Origin: Paenibacillus gyeongsangnamensis
GTDB lineage: Bacteria > Bacillota > Bacilli > Paenibacillales > NBRC-103111
Assembly (NCBI RefSeq): GCF_027533625.1
Contig: NZ_JAQAGZ010000001.1
Coordinates: 558,001-622,000, forward strand
Reading direction: 5' to 3'
DNA length: 64,000 nt
Shown here: positions 24,249 to 32,857 of the stretch, piece by piece
Position numbering within the stretch: position 1 is the stretch's first letter
How the letters are laid out: the number at the start of each line of letters is the position of its first letter
Translations under genes and position numbers: made by a program
The notes under the pieces: generated by a model
What the model was told of the DNA's origin: nothing
Seen by the model: only the letters and a program-made list of their open reading frames with translations
The model's database searches: none

Positions 24249-26544
24249 TTCAGCGCCGTTATATCAACCCCAGAGCGGGGTGTTGACCGTACAATACCAG
24301 CCTGACGAACAGACGGTATTCGTAGAAAATCCGCCTCGCTTTACGTGGATTCCGGCACAGCTGGAGGACGACCGCTACGTGCTTCAAATCTCCAGGAGCG
24401 AGACGTTCGAGCCTGACGGGACGATAACCGTTCAGCCGATTCCTTATAACTTGTATACGCCAGGGGCCCCGCTTCCTCCCGGGGAGCATTACTGGCGCTA
24501 TGCTCATCTTACGGATGACGGTCAGACGGAATGGAGCCGCACTCGGCATTTTCATATGCCGGAGGGTCTGCCCGAAACGCCGCTTCCGGCAGGAGAACGG
24601 CGCTATGCCCAAGCTTCGGACGCCCATCCGAGATTATGGCTGCAAGCGTCCGAGCTGCCGGAGTTCCGGCGCCGGGTGAAGGAGGATCCTGCCTTCTGCG
24701 GGTGGGATGCATTCTTCGAGCGATCGGTGAAGCCGTGGATCGACCGGCCGCTCATTGCTGAGCCTCAGCCTTATCCGAATAATAAAAAGGTAGCCGGCTT
24801 GTGGCGTCAAATGTATATCGATTGCCAGGAAGCGCTTTATGCGGTCCGGCATTCGGCGGTTGCCGGCGTCGTGCTGGAGGACGCGAGGCTGATTGCCAAA
24901 GCCAAGGCGTGGCTGCTGCATCTGTGCACGTGGGACGATGCAGGAACCACCTCGCGGGATTATAACGATGAGGCCGCATTTCGGATTGCCGGTGCGCTGG
25001 CCTGGGGCTACGACTGGCTGTACAATGAGTTAACGGGCGCGGAGAGGGATGAGGTCCGCAAGCACTTGCTCGCGAGAACGGGGCAGGTGGCGTTCCATGT
25101 CATCGAGCGCTCCAAAATTCATCATGTACCGTTCGACAGTCACGCTGTGCGCTCGCTCTCAAGCGTGCTTGTTCCTTGCTGCATCGCCATGCTCGGGCAA
25201 GAGGACAAGGCGCGCGAGTGGCTCGACTATACGCTCGATTATTATGCCGGACTATATACGCCTTGGGGCGGCGCGGACGGGGGCTGGGCCGAGGGGCCGA
25301 TGTATTGGACGACCGGCATGGCGTTCGTCACGGAAGCGATCAATCTGCTTAAAAAATATACGGGCATCGATTTCTACCGCCGGCCGTTCTTCGCGAAGAC
25401 CGGAGATTTCCCGCTCTATTGCTTCAGTCCGGATACGCTGCGCGCCAGCTTCGGAGACCAATCGACCTTGGGTGATCCGGTCAGCTTGAAAACCGGCTTC
25501 AACGTGCGGCATTTCGCGGGAGTACAACGTAACGGGCTGTACCAGTGGTATTTCGAGGAAGTGCGGAAGACGGATACCGACTCCGAAATGAAATTTTACA
25601 ATTACGGCTGGTGGGACTTCCGCTTCGATGATATGGTGTACCGGCACGATTATCCGGCCGTCGAAGCTGATCTGCCTACGGCGGATGCGATCGAGCCGGT
25701 AAAATGGTTCCGCGACGTCGGCTGGGTAGCATTCCATGCCAACATGGCGGATCCCGAACGCCATATCATGCTGCTCACCAAGAGCAGTCCCTACGGGTCG
25801 ATCAGCCACAGCCACGGGGATCAGAACGGCTTCGTTCTGCATGCTTACGGCGAGCCGCTTGCGATCGAGAGCGGGCACTACGTCGCCTTCGGCAGCACGA
25901 TGCATTTGAATTGGCGCAAGCAGACGCGGTCCACGAACAACATTCTGATCGACGGACTCGGGCAGTATGCAGGGATGAATAAAGTACTCAACATGGCCGC
26001 ATCCGGCAGGGTGGAGGCCGTAGAACGCCGCGGACGCTGCAGCTACTCCCGAAGCGACGCAACGGCGGCTTACAAGGAAAACGTGCCTTACCTTAAGAGA
26101 TACGTGCGGGAGCTGTACTTCTTCAATGATTCCTATATCGTCGTTGTAGACCATGTGGACCTGGACCAGCCGGCCCGGATCGATTGGCTGTTTCAAACCC
26201 AATACGAAATGCAGCTTGGCGCACAGTCCTTTAAAGTGCAAGGGAAAAAGGCGGATATGGACGGCCGGTTCGTGTATAGCTCTTCCGGTGAGCTGATGCT
26301 GTCGCAGCATCACGAATTCACGGACGTCGATCCGGCGGAAATCGAAGGTCTGCCGGTGCACTGGCACCTGAAGGCGGCGAGCAAGCCGGCGCGCGGCCAC
26401 CGGATCGCTACACTGCTCGTGCCGATCAAGAAAGGCGAGCCCCAATATGTCTCATTCTTCATGGATGATCAGGGACACGGGATCGATCTTTATTTTACGG
26501 AAGACGGCGATACCCAGAAGGTAGAAGTGCCTAAAGCTTATTAA
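24241..26544 (+). CDS. PL15-like exo-oligoalginate lyase (heparinase II/III fold)
   Basis: A 767-residue cytosolic lyase strongly reminiscent of the PL15 exo-oligoalginate lyase Atu3025 of Agrobacterium. That similarity is recalled, not computed. The N-terminal beta domain is about 1-120, the alpha/alpha barrel about 130-430 and the C-terminal beta-sandwich about 480-767. Shared blocks include PQPYPNNKKVAGLWRQMYID, GALAWGYDWLYN, FNVRHFAGV and SHSHGDQNGF. H301 in PFDSHAVRSL and Y355 in AEGPMYWTTG sit exactly where Atu3025 has its catalytic His and Tyr, offset by ten residues. RBS GGGAGGA; it overlaps the previous gene by eight bases. It should release unsaturated monouronates for the SDR. Confidence 0.87.
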   Translation: MSNSAPLYQPQSGVLTVQYQPDEQTVFVENPPRFTWIPAQLEDDRYVLQISRSETFEPDGTITVQPIPYNLYTPGAPLPPGEHYWRYAHLTDDGQTEWSRTRHFHMPEGLPETPLPAGERRYAQASDAHPRLWLQASELPEFRRRVKEDPAFCGWDAFFERSVKPWIDRPLIAEPQPYPNNKKVAGLWRQMYIDCQEALYAVRHSAVAGVVLEDARLIAKAKAWLLHLCTWDDAGTTSRDYNDEAAFRIAGALAWGYDWLYNELTGAERDEVRKHLLARTGQVAFHVIERSKIHHVPFDSHAVRSLSSVLVPCCIAMLGQEDKAREWLDYTLDYYAGLYTPWGGADGGWAEGPMYWTTGMAFVTEAINLLKKYTGIDFYRRPFFAKTGDFPLYCFSPDTLRASFGDQSTLGDPVSLKTGFNVRHFAGVQRNGLYQWYFEEVRKTDTDSEMKFYNYGWWDFRFDDMVYRHDYPAVEADLPTADAIEPVKWFRDVGWVAFHANMADPERHIMLLTKSSPYGSISHSHGDQNGFVLHAYGEPLAIESGHYVAFGSTMHLNWRKQTRSTNNILIDGLGQYAGMNKVLNMAASGRVEAVERRGRCSYSRSDATAAYKENVPYLKRYVRELYFFNDSYIVVVDHVDLDQPARIDWLFQTQYEMQLGAQSFKVQGKKADMDGRFVYSSSGELMLSQHHEFTDVDPAEIEGLPVHWHLKAASKPARGHRIATLLVPIKKGEPQYVSFFMDDQGHGIDLYFTEDGDTQKVEVPKAY

Positions 26545-26555
26545 TGAGGAAAGCG

Positions 26556-26598
26556 GAAAGCCCCGCAGAGAAGCGCTAAGCTCATCTGCGGGGCTTTC
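26556..26598. terminator. bidirectional terminator, lyase operon and sulfonate ABC operon
   Basis: GAAAGCCCCGCAGA and TCTGCGGGGCTTTC pair perfectly. It lies between the converging PL15-like gene and the minus-strand binding-protein gene. Confidence 0.9.
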
Positions 26599-26611
26599 GG
26601 TGTATTTAAGG

Positions 26612-27667
26612 TTATTTCCCTTGCTTCACTTCGTTCAAGAGCGAGAGGTCCAGGAATTTGCTGAGATCCAGATCTTCCTTCTTCACGTCCTTGATGTAGC
26701 CGGCGTCAATGGATACTTTGGCCATTTCCTCAATGGCCGCTTTGTCCACATCGGTAGTCAAATTCAAGTGGGAAAGTGCGGCTTTGATCAGGCTCGTATC
26801 CATGCCTTTGCCGCTTAACGCTTTCAGCTGGTTGTTGACTTGCTCATAGGCTTTCTCCGGATTTTTCTTGATGAAATCGATCGCGTCGGCATTCGCCTTG
26901 ATGGCGCCCTTCGCCAGCTCCCGGTTATCCTTCAGGAACTTGTCGCTGGCTACGAGAATCGTAAGCGGGTAGTTCCCGTTGTTCGGCGGGATTTGGTCCC
27001 ATGGCGTAATAATTTTGCCGATGCCTTCCTGTTCCATTTGGGTACCCCAAGGCTCAGGAATCAGCGTAGCGTCGATTTCCTTCTGGCGCATGGCGATAAG
27101 CGTATCGGCCGGCGCGCGAGCAATGATTTGAACGCCCGTTTTGTCCGTCGTCACCTTCAAGTTGTTCTGCTGCAGTAGCAGTCGGAGTGAGATTTCGTTC
27201 GTGCTGCCCTTGGTTGGAATGGCGACGGTCTTGCCCGCCAGTTCCTTGACACTGTTAATACCGGAATCTTTGCCTGCTACAAGTACGGCACCGCCGTTGT
27301 TGGAGCCGGAGATGATGCGGAAGTTTTTGCTTTTCAGAAACTGGTTCGTGGAAGGTCCCGGGCCGACGAAGCCAAGATCGATCTGATCCGTGGCCAAAGC
27401 CGTAGAGAAGTCGGAGCCGTTATCGAAAGCCGTGACGTCCACTTTCACGTTCTCGCCCCAATATTTCTTGAACAAGCCTTGCTCGAGAGCGACATAGCCG
27501 GGGGCATGGGTGACGTTCTTGAATATGCCGAGGCGTACGGTTTTGGCCGCCGCCTTACTGCCGCTGTTATTTCCGGCGCCCGCTGCCGGTTCTTTTTTGC
27601 CGCCGCACGCCGCCAGCACTAGAGTAAGCACTAGCAGGACGGACAGCATAACAGACCATTTTTTCAT
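26612..27667 (-). CDS. ABC transporter binding lipoprotein, SsuA/TauA/NrtA type
   Basis: A 351-residue lipoprotein; the signal peptide ends in LTLVLAACGG, with lipidated Cys21. The mature part has the type II binding fold of aliphatic sulfonate/taurine/nitrate receptors: RLGIFKNVTHAPGYVALEQG at the N-terminus, GFVGPGPSTNQFL, AGKTVAIPTKGST and PEPWGTQ. The ligand cannot be decided; sulfonates are the usual reading, but some members bind pyrimidines or nitrate. It is the last gene of a minus-strand operon (ATPase, permease, binding protein). A 183-base gap containing an R3 repeat separates it from the permease gene. Confidence 0.87.
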   Translation of the reverse strand: MKKWSVMLSVLLVLTLVLAACGGKKEPAAGAGNNSGSKAAAKTVRLGIFKNVTHAPGYVALEQGLFKKYWGENVKVDVTAFDNGSDFSTALATDQIDLGFVGPGPSTNQFLKSKNFRIISGSNNGGAVLVAGKDSGINSVKELAGKTVAIPTKGSTNEISLRLLLQQNNLKVTTDKTGVQIIARAPADTLIAMRQKEIDATLIPEPWGTQMEQEGIGKIITPWDQIPPNNGNYPLTILVASDKFLKDNRELAKGAIKANADAIDFIKKNPEKAYEQVNNQLKALSGKGMDTSLIKAALSHLNLTTDVDKAAIEEMAKVSIDAGYIKDVKKEDLDLSKFLDLSLLNEVKQGK

Positions 27668-27723
27668 GATGGACCTCTCCCTTTTGTTGTGTTATCAAAA
27701 AGTTTACCGCTGCATAGAAGGCA

Positions 27724-27805
27724 TTTGCCTCCGGTCGCTTTAGAAATCGTGAAGCTGAATGATTTATTATGTAATTTCACGATTTCAAATGCGAACGCTC
27801 CTGCG
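27724..27805. repeat. R3 hairpin repeat, copy A
   Basis: The element runs from TTGCCTCCGGTCGCTTTAG to ACGCTCC. Its stem is AAATCGTGAA paired with TTCACGATTT, with an outer GCATTTG/CAAATGC. It lies between the permease and binding-protein genes. Copy B at 36521-36605 shares the flanks but has a different, still complementary, stem. Confidence 0.6.
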
Positions 27806-27850
27806 ACAAATCCCTTCTCTTCCGCTTTCCCTTTTCGATAACACATGTTT

Positions 27851-28615
27851 CTATTTATAATTGCCCGCCAAACCGTAGCGTACAAGGAGCTTGTCCTCCA
27901 GACGCTTGAAGCAGAAATGGTCGGACAAGGTGCCCAGTACGGCGATGATGATGACGATGCTCAGCATGAGCGCGGTATCCGCAAGATTGCGGCCGTCCTG
28001 AAGGAGCTGGCCGAGGCCGACGCCTTTGGCGATCAGCTCGCCCGCTACGAGCGCCCGCCAGGCGAAAGCCCAAGCTACGCGCACGCCCGTCATCATATGA
28101 GGGAAAGCGGCAGGCACCATGACCTGCACGAACATCCGCATCCCGTCCCCCGTGCCCATGGTTTGAGCGGCTTTAATATAGAGGGGAGGGATATTTTTAA
28201 TCCCGGTCCGGCTTGACATGGCCATCGTCCAGGTGGCTCCGAGCGTCGTGATGAAGATGACGGAAAAGTCGTTCATCCCGAACCAGATAATGGCGAACGG
28301 CAGCCAGGCAATGCTCGGTATCGTCTGCAGGGCGACGACGAGAAATCCGATCGTATCGTCCAGCAGGCGGTAGCGGGCGAACAGGAAGCCAAGGGTCGTC
28401 CCGATGACGATGGACAGAAGGAACGAAAGCAGCAGACGGCGCAGGCTTTCCAGCGTCGCTTCCAGCAGCTGGCCGTGCACGAAGCCGTCGTAGAACGCTT
28501 GAAGCGTCTGCGTGAACGAAGGGAACTTCCAGCCCCAATCGAAGATTCTAAATCCCGCCTCCCACGCTATTAGCAGCAGGATCAGAAAGAGGCCCCTTCT
28601 TAATGCTGTATTCAT
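27851..28615 (-). CDS. ABC transporter permease, SsuC/TauC type
   Basis: A 254-residue integral-membrane permease with about six helices. The opening helix is GLFLILLLIAWEAGFRIFDW, followed by PSFTQTLQAFYDG, the usual SsuC/TauC N-terminal pattern. The ATPase-docking EAA-type loop is about residues 158-178 (YIKAAQTMGTGDGMRMFVQV). The ATG at 28615 has AAGGAGGAG upstream and lies inside the ATPase gene, a 68-base overlap that ties the two translationally. It forms the channel of the operon's transporter. Confidence 0.88.
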   Translation of the reverse strand: MNTALRRGLFLILLLIAWEAGFRIFDWGWKFPSFTQTLQAFYDGFVHGQLLEATLESLRRLLLSFLLSIVIGTTLGFLFARYRLLDDTIGFLVVALQTIPSIAWLPFAIIWFGMNDFSVIFITTLGATWTMAMSSRTGIKNIPPLYIKAAQTMGTGDGMRMFVQVMVPAAFPHMMTGVRVAWAFAWRALVAGELIAKGVGLGQLLQDGRNLADTALMLSIVIIIAVLGTLSDHFCFKRLEDKLLVRYGLAGNYK

Positions 28616-29387
28616 CGCCCATCTCCTCCTTTACGACTTTCTCCAGTTCGTCGGCGAGCGCATCCATAATGCTGTGCTCTACATGATGAAGCACCGAATC
28701 CGCATAATCCCTCGGCCGCGCCGCTTGGACGACGAATTCCTTCTTGATCGTACCCGGCCTGGTTGACATCACCAGCACGCGGTCGGACAAAATGACGGCT
28801 TCCCTGATGTTGTGCGTGATGAAGAGAATCGTCTTGCGGGCGCGCATCCAGATTTCTTCCAGTTCCTTGTGCAAAATAAGTCTCGTTTGCTCGTCCAGCG
28901 CTGCGAACGGTTCGTCCATCAGCAGAATTTCCGGGTCCATGGCGAGCGCTCTTGCGATAGCGGCCCGCTGCTTCATGCCGCCGGACAGCTCGTGCGGATA
29001 CCGGTCCGCGAACTTGCTCAGATGAACGGCCTTGATCTGCTCCATCGCCATCGCTTCGCGTTCCTTCTTGGGCACGCCTTTCTGTTTCAGGCCGAAGGCG
29101 ACGTTCTCCAGGACGGTGAGCCAGGGAAAAAGCGCATGCTCCTGGAACACGACGACCCGGTCCGGGCCCGGCTTCGAGCAGCTCTTGCCGTTCACCGTAA
29201 TCTCGCCCTGCTCCGCCTGCTCCAGTCCGGCGACCAGATTCAGCAGCGTAGATTTGCCGCAGCCGGAAGGACCGAGCAAGGAGACGAATTCCCCTTGCTT
29301 AATCGTCAAGGAGACATTGTCGATCGCGGTAAACGTACCGCCTGTACGCTGACGGAACGTTTTGCTGACATGTTTGATTTCAATCAT
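28548..29387 (-). CDS. ABC transporter ATPase, SsuB/TauB type
   Basis: A 279-residue nucleotide-binding subunit, somewhat longer than usual because of a 20-residue tail overlapping the permease gene. Walker A is GPSGCGKST near residue 39, the Q-loop is VFQEHALFPW, the signature is LSGGMKQR, Walker B is ILLMDEPFAALDEQ and the switch His is in FITHNI. FPWLTVLENVAFGL is typical of the nitrate/sulfonate/taurine class. It is the first gene of the operon; its promoter lies at 29440-29467. A monooxygenase gene (SsuD/TauD) is not found in the window. Confidence 0.9.
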   Translation of the reverse strand: MIEIKHVSKTFRQRTGGTFTAIDNVSLTIKQGEFVSLLGPSGCGKSTLLNLVAGLEQAEQGEITVNGKSCSKPGPDRVVVFQEHALFPWLTVLENVAFGLKQKGVPKKEREAMAMEQIKAVHLSKFADRYPHELSGGMKQRAAIARALAMDPEILLMDEPFAALDEQTRLILHKELEEIWMRARKTILFITHNIREAVILSDRVLVMSTRPGTIKKEFVVQAARPRDYADSVLHHVEHSIMDALADELEKVVKEEMGDEYSIKKGPLSDPAANSVGGGI

Positions 29388-29439
29388 GGGAGTCTCTCCT
29401 CCATTGCCAAAGCGGGGTGGAAAATTCTATTACCAACTT

Positions 29440-29467
29440 ATTTTATAGGAATTGTTATAATTGTCAA
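29440..29467 (-). promoter_or_regulatory. sigma-A promoter with a possible CymR site
   Basis: On the minus strand TTGACA is followed after 16 bases by TAAAAT. Within the spacer the other strand reads ATAGGAATTGTTATAAT. GGAATT in AT-rich DNA is the core I associate with the cysteine-metabolism repressor CymR in Bacillales, which would fit a sulfur-source transporter. The promoter is convincing; the CymR reading is a guess from memory of the motif. Confidence 0.45.
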
Positions 29468-29556
29468 CTGCAAATTTTGCAGGATTTTGGGATCGGATGT
29501 CGAATGAAATTAAGCATCGCCACTTTTTTCCTATTATGACGAAAGGTATGTGTTCC

Positions 29557-30462
29557 ATGAAACGTACGAAACGCGTCCTGATCTTGACGGCGGCTATCAG
29601 CGGGGCTTTCGCCGCAGGGGTTTACGCCCAAGATGTGCTCGAACGGGTAGACGCTTATTTGCGTCCGGATTTCAATCTTGTGCTGGACGGGAAGCCCGTA
29701 CAGCTGAGCGGACCGACGCTCGTCTATAATGACAAGAGCTATCTTCCGCTAAAGGAGCTCGGCAACCTGCTCGGGGCGAGCATCCTCTGGAGGAACGATA
29801 CGAAGACGATTTACATTAACAGCCGGATCAATCCGGAGCAAGCCGCGGACAACCCGGAGCAAACGTATGACACGATTGAGCTCAGCAATCCTTATTCCAT
29901 CAAGGTCAGCTACTTGGGGGCCGAGTATCCGCTTCTTCTTACATATGACAGCAAGGGCAAATCCAGCTCTGATCTGTATTACCGGTTGTCCGACGTCAAG
30001 CGGATGGGCATTGATACCGACGGGCTCAAGAAAGCCAAGGAGCGCCTGACCGGCCAGCTGTTCGTTAATGAGAAGGAGCTGCGCAAGCGCTGGAAACAAA
30101 CGCCGACCCCGACGTCTTCCGGCTCGTACGACAGCTACGTGATCGCCGGCGAGATCAATCCGAAGAAGCTGGAGGCTCTGAAGGGGCATGTCAAGACGCT
30201 TGCGAGCTTCAAGGTAGGCGAGCAGCAGTTCTCCGATAAACCGATCATCATTGACAAGACGGATGAAGAAGATACCTACGAGCTTCTAATGTACGAAACG
30301 GTCCGGTTTACTTCGGGACCTGTATCGATGACGAACCGCTACCATTTGGTTAAGCTGCAGCTCTACAAGAAGAATGACTCCTCACCCGACGTCGGCTATT
30401 CGGTCAATATGACGTCGAAGATGGATTTGGCCGCGGAGGCGGACAAGAGGGAAGACAAGTAG
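29557..30462 (+). CDS. secreted stalk-domain (copper amine oxidase N-terminal-like) protein
   Basis: A 301-residue exported protein. The signal peptide MKRTKRVLILTAAISGAFAA ends near VYAQ. A stalk domain follows at about residues 38-95 (FNLVLDGKPVQLSGPTLVYN, then KSYLPLKELGNLLGASILW and TKTIYIN). The remaining 200 residues show no recognised fold; they include a Pro/Thr/Ser linker (KQTPTPTSSGSYDSY) between two beta-rich parts. Start ATG 29557 follows GAAAGG at a slightly long distance, but the signal peptide supports it. It is divergent from the ABC operon and ends at a good terminator. Role unknown, presumably cell-surface. Confidence 0.75.
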   Translation: MKRTKRVLILTAAISGAFAAGVYAQDVLERVDAYLRPDFNLVLDGKPVQLSGPTLVYNDKSYLPLKELGNLLGASILWRNDTKTIYINSRINPEQAADNPEQTYDTIELSNPYSIKVSYLGAEYPLLLTYDSKGKSSSDLYYRLSDVKRMGIDTDGLKKAKERLTGQLFVNEKELRKRWKQTPTPTSSGSYDSYVIAGEINPKKLEALKGHVKTLASFKVGEQQFSDKPIIIDKTDEEDTYELLMYETVRFTSGPVSMTNRYHLVKLQLYKKNDSSPDVGYSVNMTSKMDLAAEADKREDK

Positions 30463-30471
30463 GATAGAAGG

Positions 30472-30508
30472 AACCATGCGGGGCACTGCTCCAGGCATGG
30501 TTTTTTTT
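30472..30508 (+). terminator. terminator of the stalk-domain gene
   Basis: AACCATGC...GCATGGTT stem followed by eight Ts. R1 copy 2 begins two bases after the T-run. Confidence 0.9.
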
Positions 30509-30510
30509 CG

Positions 30511-30612
30511 GTTGATAAGAATTTATAAGTTTTCGTAACTTATAGCTTCGCATCAACCTTGGTAAACGCGCTGGTCCTTGTAAGACAAGGACGGCATAGC
30601 CGTTTATCCTGG
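30511..30612 (+). repeat. R1 dispersed repeat, copy 2
   Basis: Full 102-bp copy. The hairpin ATAAGTT-TTCGT-AACTTAT and the hairpin GTCCTTG-TAAGA-CAAGGAC are both perfect, and the outer GTTGAT/ATCAAC and GGTAAACG/CGTTTATCC stems are intact. It lies between a terminator and a gene-free stretch. Confidence 0.9.
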
Positions 30613-30650
30613 CGTCCCGGGGAGAGATGTCCGGATTCGGCGGGACGCCA
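30610..30650. repeat. 9-bp perfect inverted repeat beside R1 copy 2
   Basis: TGGCGTCCC and GGGACGCCA, separated by 23 bases, start at the very end of R1 copy 2. It is not seen beside other R1 copies. Function unknown. Confidence 0.5.
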
Positions 30651-30983
30651 TGTTCCCGAACCGCGGACTCCTGTCATCGCCTCCGTGACACACTGCCCAA
30701 TTCCCGCCGAACGGCAAAGCGTCCGTTAAAAAAATAGGTTTGGAATGCGTTAAAAAAGTCAATAATCCAAGTTGCTAAATCATATGATTCATAATAAGAT
30801 AGAATTAAGAAACTGAATTATCAGAAAATTCTATCAAAATGATAAGTGCTGCAACATGATAACTTTTAACGCAGCGCCGAAACCGATGAATTGCAGCGGG
30901 AACTAGAGGATGCGCAGACGAAGCAAACCAATGGAGCAGCAGCCTAAGCAACGAGTATGGACTACGTTCAGGAGGGGATTGCC
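30651..30983. other. gene-free region
   Basis: AT-rich in the middle (30725-30860), with GATTCATAATAAGATAGAAT as a possible -10 region for the downstream gene. I see no convincing coding sequence or structured RNA here. Confidence 0.5.
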
Positions 30984-31580
30984 GTGAGTAAAAGTCATGA
31001 AGTGGAATATTGCAACCTTGAGTTACGATTTGACCGTCGGCTAATCCGGAACTTCATCAAAACCCTCATACAAGAAGGCTATTCGTTGTATTGGAATGAA
31101 AATGAGCAGCAATTCATCGTATCGATCCGTACAGGGCGCAAGCTGGTGAAGCTGAAATTCCAGCGCATCGGAGAACGGTATAAAATTGTCGGCAACTACT
31201 CGTTCAAGGACGAGAAGCTGGCGGAGCTCATGGAAAAGATGATCGGCGATACCCGGGGGCATGCCGTCGTCAAGCGGTTTAAGGACCGGCAAATTTTGAT
31301 CGAGAATATTATGTTCGGGGAAATTATCCGGATGGTTGAGATTTCAGGCGTTGAACACAAAGTACTGTTTCAGAAGGAACCGGTGGTGACAGTGGACGAA
31401 ATGATGCAAGCCTTCCGCTCCAGGCGCCCCGACGATCGGATCCCTATACTGCGAATGGAGCTCGACTACGAGCTGGCTACCTTGCATGATGCTCTTCGGG
31501 ACGGGGACCTGGGGACCATTCAAAAAAGCAAAGAAAGGTTGAAGGAACTGAGGCATGAAATGCTGCTGTTGGAAATGTAA
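30984..31580 (+). CDS. conserved Paenibacillaceae-type hypothetical protein
   Basis: A 198-residue cytosolic protein of unknown function. The first half is beta-rich (VEYCNLELRFD, LYWNENEQQFIVSIRTG, LKFQRIGERYKIVGNYSF). The middle contains an almost polar-basic segment MIGDTRGHAVVKRFKDRQIL and EIIRMVEISGVEHKVLFQK. The last third is helical, with ELDYELATLHDAL and a Leu/Glu-rich end, possibly a coiled coil. I recall similar proteins in Paenibacillus carrying an unsupported 'non-ribosomal peptide synthetase module' label; nothing here supports that. GTG 30984 follows CAGGAGGGG, a near-ideal ribosome site. Monocistronic. Confidence 0.7.
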   Translation: MSKSHEVEYCNLELRFDRRLIRNFIKTLIQEGYSLYWNENEQQFIVSIRTGRKLVKLKFQRIGERYKIVGNYSFKDEKLAELMEKMIGDTRGHAVVKRFKDRQILIENIMFGEIIRMVEISGVEHKVLFQKEPVVTVDEMMQAFRSRRPDDRIPILRMELDYELATLHDALRDGDLGTIQKSKERLKELRHEMLLLEM

Positions 31581-31591
31581 GCGGCTATGGT

Positions 31592-31626
31592 AAAATGGTC
31601 TGTGTATTCGTACACGGGCCATTTTG
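31592..31626 (+). terminator. terminator
   Basis: AAAATGG...GTGTA-TTCG-TACAC...CCATTTT stem-loop 11 bases after the stop of the preceding hypothetical gene. Confidence 0.75.
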
Positions 31627-31843
31627 CATGTTCGGGAAACTTGACGAGACCATCCTGCATACAGCCCGCGCCAAAAGGTGTTGATTCCGTACGGTTAATT
31701 GCTTGCAGAGCCCGTGGCGAAACCTGTGAAGCGGCGCCGCGGCGGGTTGTGGCAAAAATAGTTCATTTTCGAAGGATAAGGGAGCAAAAAAGAGCATTGT
31801 TAACGTGTGCAGGCATATGTTATGATAAAACAGAGGTGGTAGG

Positions 31844-32854
31844 ATGAGCGTGACGATTAAAGATATCGCGAAGCTGGCGGGAGTCTCGCATACGACGGTA
31901 TCCCGGGCGCTGAACGATAGCCCGCTCATAAACCCGGAGACGAAGGAGCGCATCAAAGCGATTGCGGGCAGCATGAATTATACGCCTAATTACAGCGCCA
32001 GAAGCTTGGTGCTTGACCGTTCGTATAATTTAGGCCTGTTCTTCTCGACGCTGCACTCCGGTACTTCGGCCGGCTTCTTGTACGAGGCGATCAAGGGCGT
32101 GAACGATGTCATCAAGGATCAGTACAATTTGATCGTACGCGGAATCGACGACTACAAGAGCTATCACAACGTGAACCGCAAGAGCTTCGACGGACTGATT
32201 GTGATGAGCCAGAGCCGGAGCGATCAATCTTTTATCGAATATGCGACCGACAAGGAAATTCCGTTGATCGTATTAAACCGTCAGGTGGACGGCAATCGCG
32301 TCATGAATCTTGTGCCGGACGACCAGAGCGGGGCTTTCAAGGTTGTGGAGCATTTAATCGTCCACGGGCATCGAAGGATCGCCATTATCGAAGGGAAAAC
32401 CGGCTTCAAATCGACTCAAGCCCGTCGGGACGGCTATCTTCAGGCACTAAGCCGTTACGGCGTGGCGATTCAGGACGGTTTCGCCGAGCGGGGCGACTAT
32501 GATTTTGAAAGCGGCTATGCGGCCATGAGCCGGCTGCTGAAGCTGGAGGATGGGCCTACAGCCGTCTTTTGCAGCAATGACGATATGGCTGTGGGGGCCA
32601 TTAAGGCGATTACGAATCACGGCCTGCGCGTCCCGGAGGATATATCGGTGGTCGGCTTCGACGATGATTTGTTCTCCGGCTTTATGACACCGGCTCTAAC
32701 GACCGTAAGAAGGCCCATCGAGGAGATGAGCCGCGCAGGAGCGGTCAAGCTGCTGTCTTTTATCGAGAAAAAGGAAGTGGAACGTTCGACCGTTTTTTTC
32801 AATACGGAGCTGGTCGTGCGGGATTCCGTTCAAACCATTTCGGGAGGGCAATGA
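31844..32854 (+). CDS. LacI family transcriptional regulator of the sugar-acid locus
   Basis: A 336-residue LacI-type regulator. The N-terminal HTH and hinge are IKDIAKLAGVSHTTVSRALN, with YTPNYSARSLV (residues 1-60). The periplasmic-binding-protein-like core follows, with VPDDQSGAFKVVEHLIVHGH, CSNDDMAVGAIKAI and SVVGFDDDLFS. ATG 31844 follows AGAGGTGG. Upstream, TTGTTA and TATGAT with an 18-base spacer form a likely promoter (31797-31826). Its stop is three bases before the LarA homologue. As the first gene of a catabolic operon it probably responds to a sugar acid such as gluconate or mannonate; that ligand is inferred from the neighbours. Confidence 0.88.
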   Translation: MSVTIKDIAKLAGVSHTTVSRALNDSPLINPETKERIKAIAGSMNYTPNYSARSLVLDRSYNLGLFFSTLHSGTSAGFLYEAIKGVNDVIKDQYNLIVRGIDDYKSYHNVNRKSFDGLIVMSQSRSDQSFIEYATDKEIPLIVLNRQVDGNRVMNLVPDDQSGAFKVVEHLIVHGHRRIAIIEGKTGFKSTQARRDGYLQALSRYGVAIQDGFAERGDYDFESGYAAMSRLLKLEDGPTAVFCSNDDMAVGAIKAITNHGLRVPEDISVVGFDDDLFSGFMTPALTTVRRPIEEMSRAGAVKLLSFIEKKEVERSTVFFNTELVVRDSVQTISGGQ

Positions 32855-32857
32855 GCC

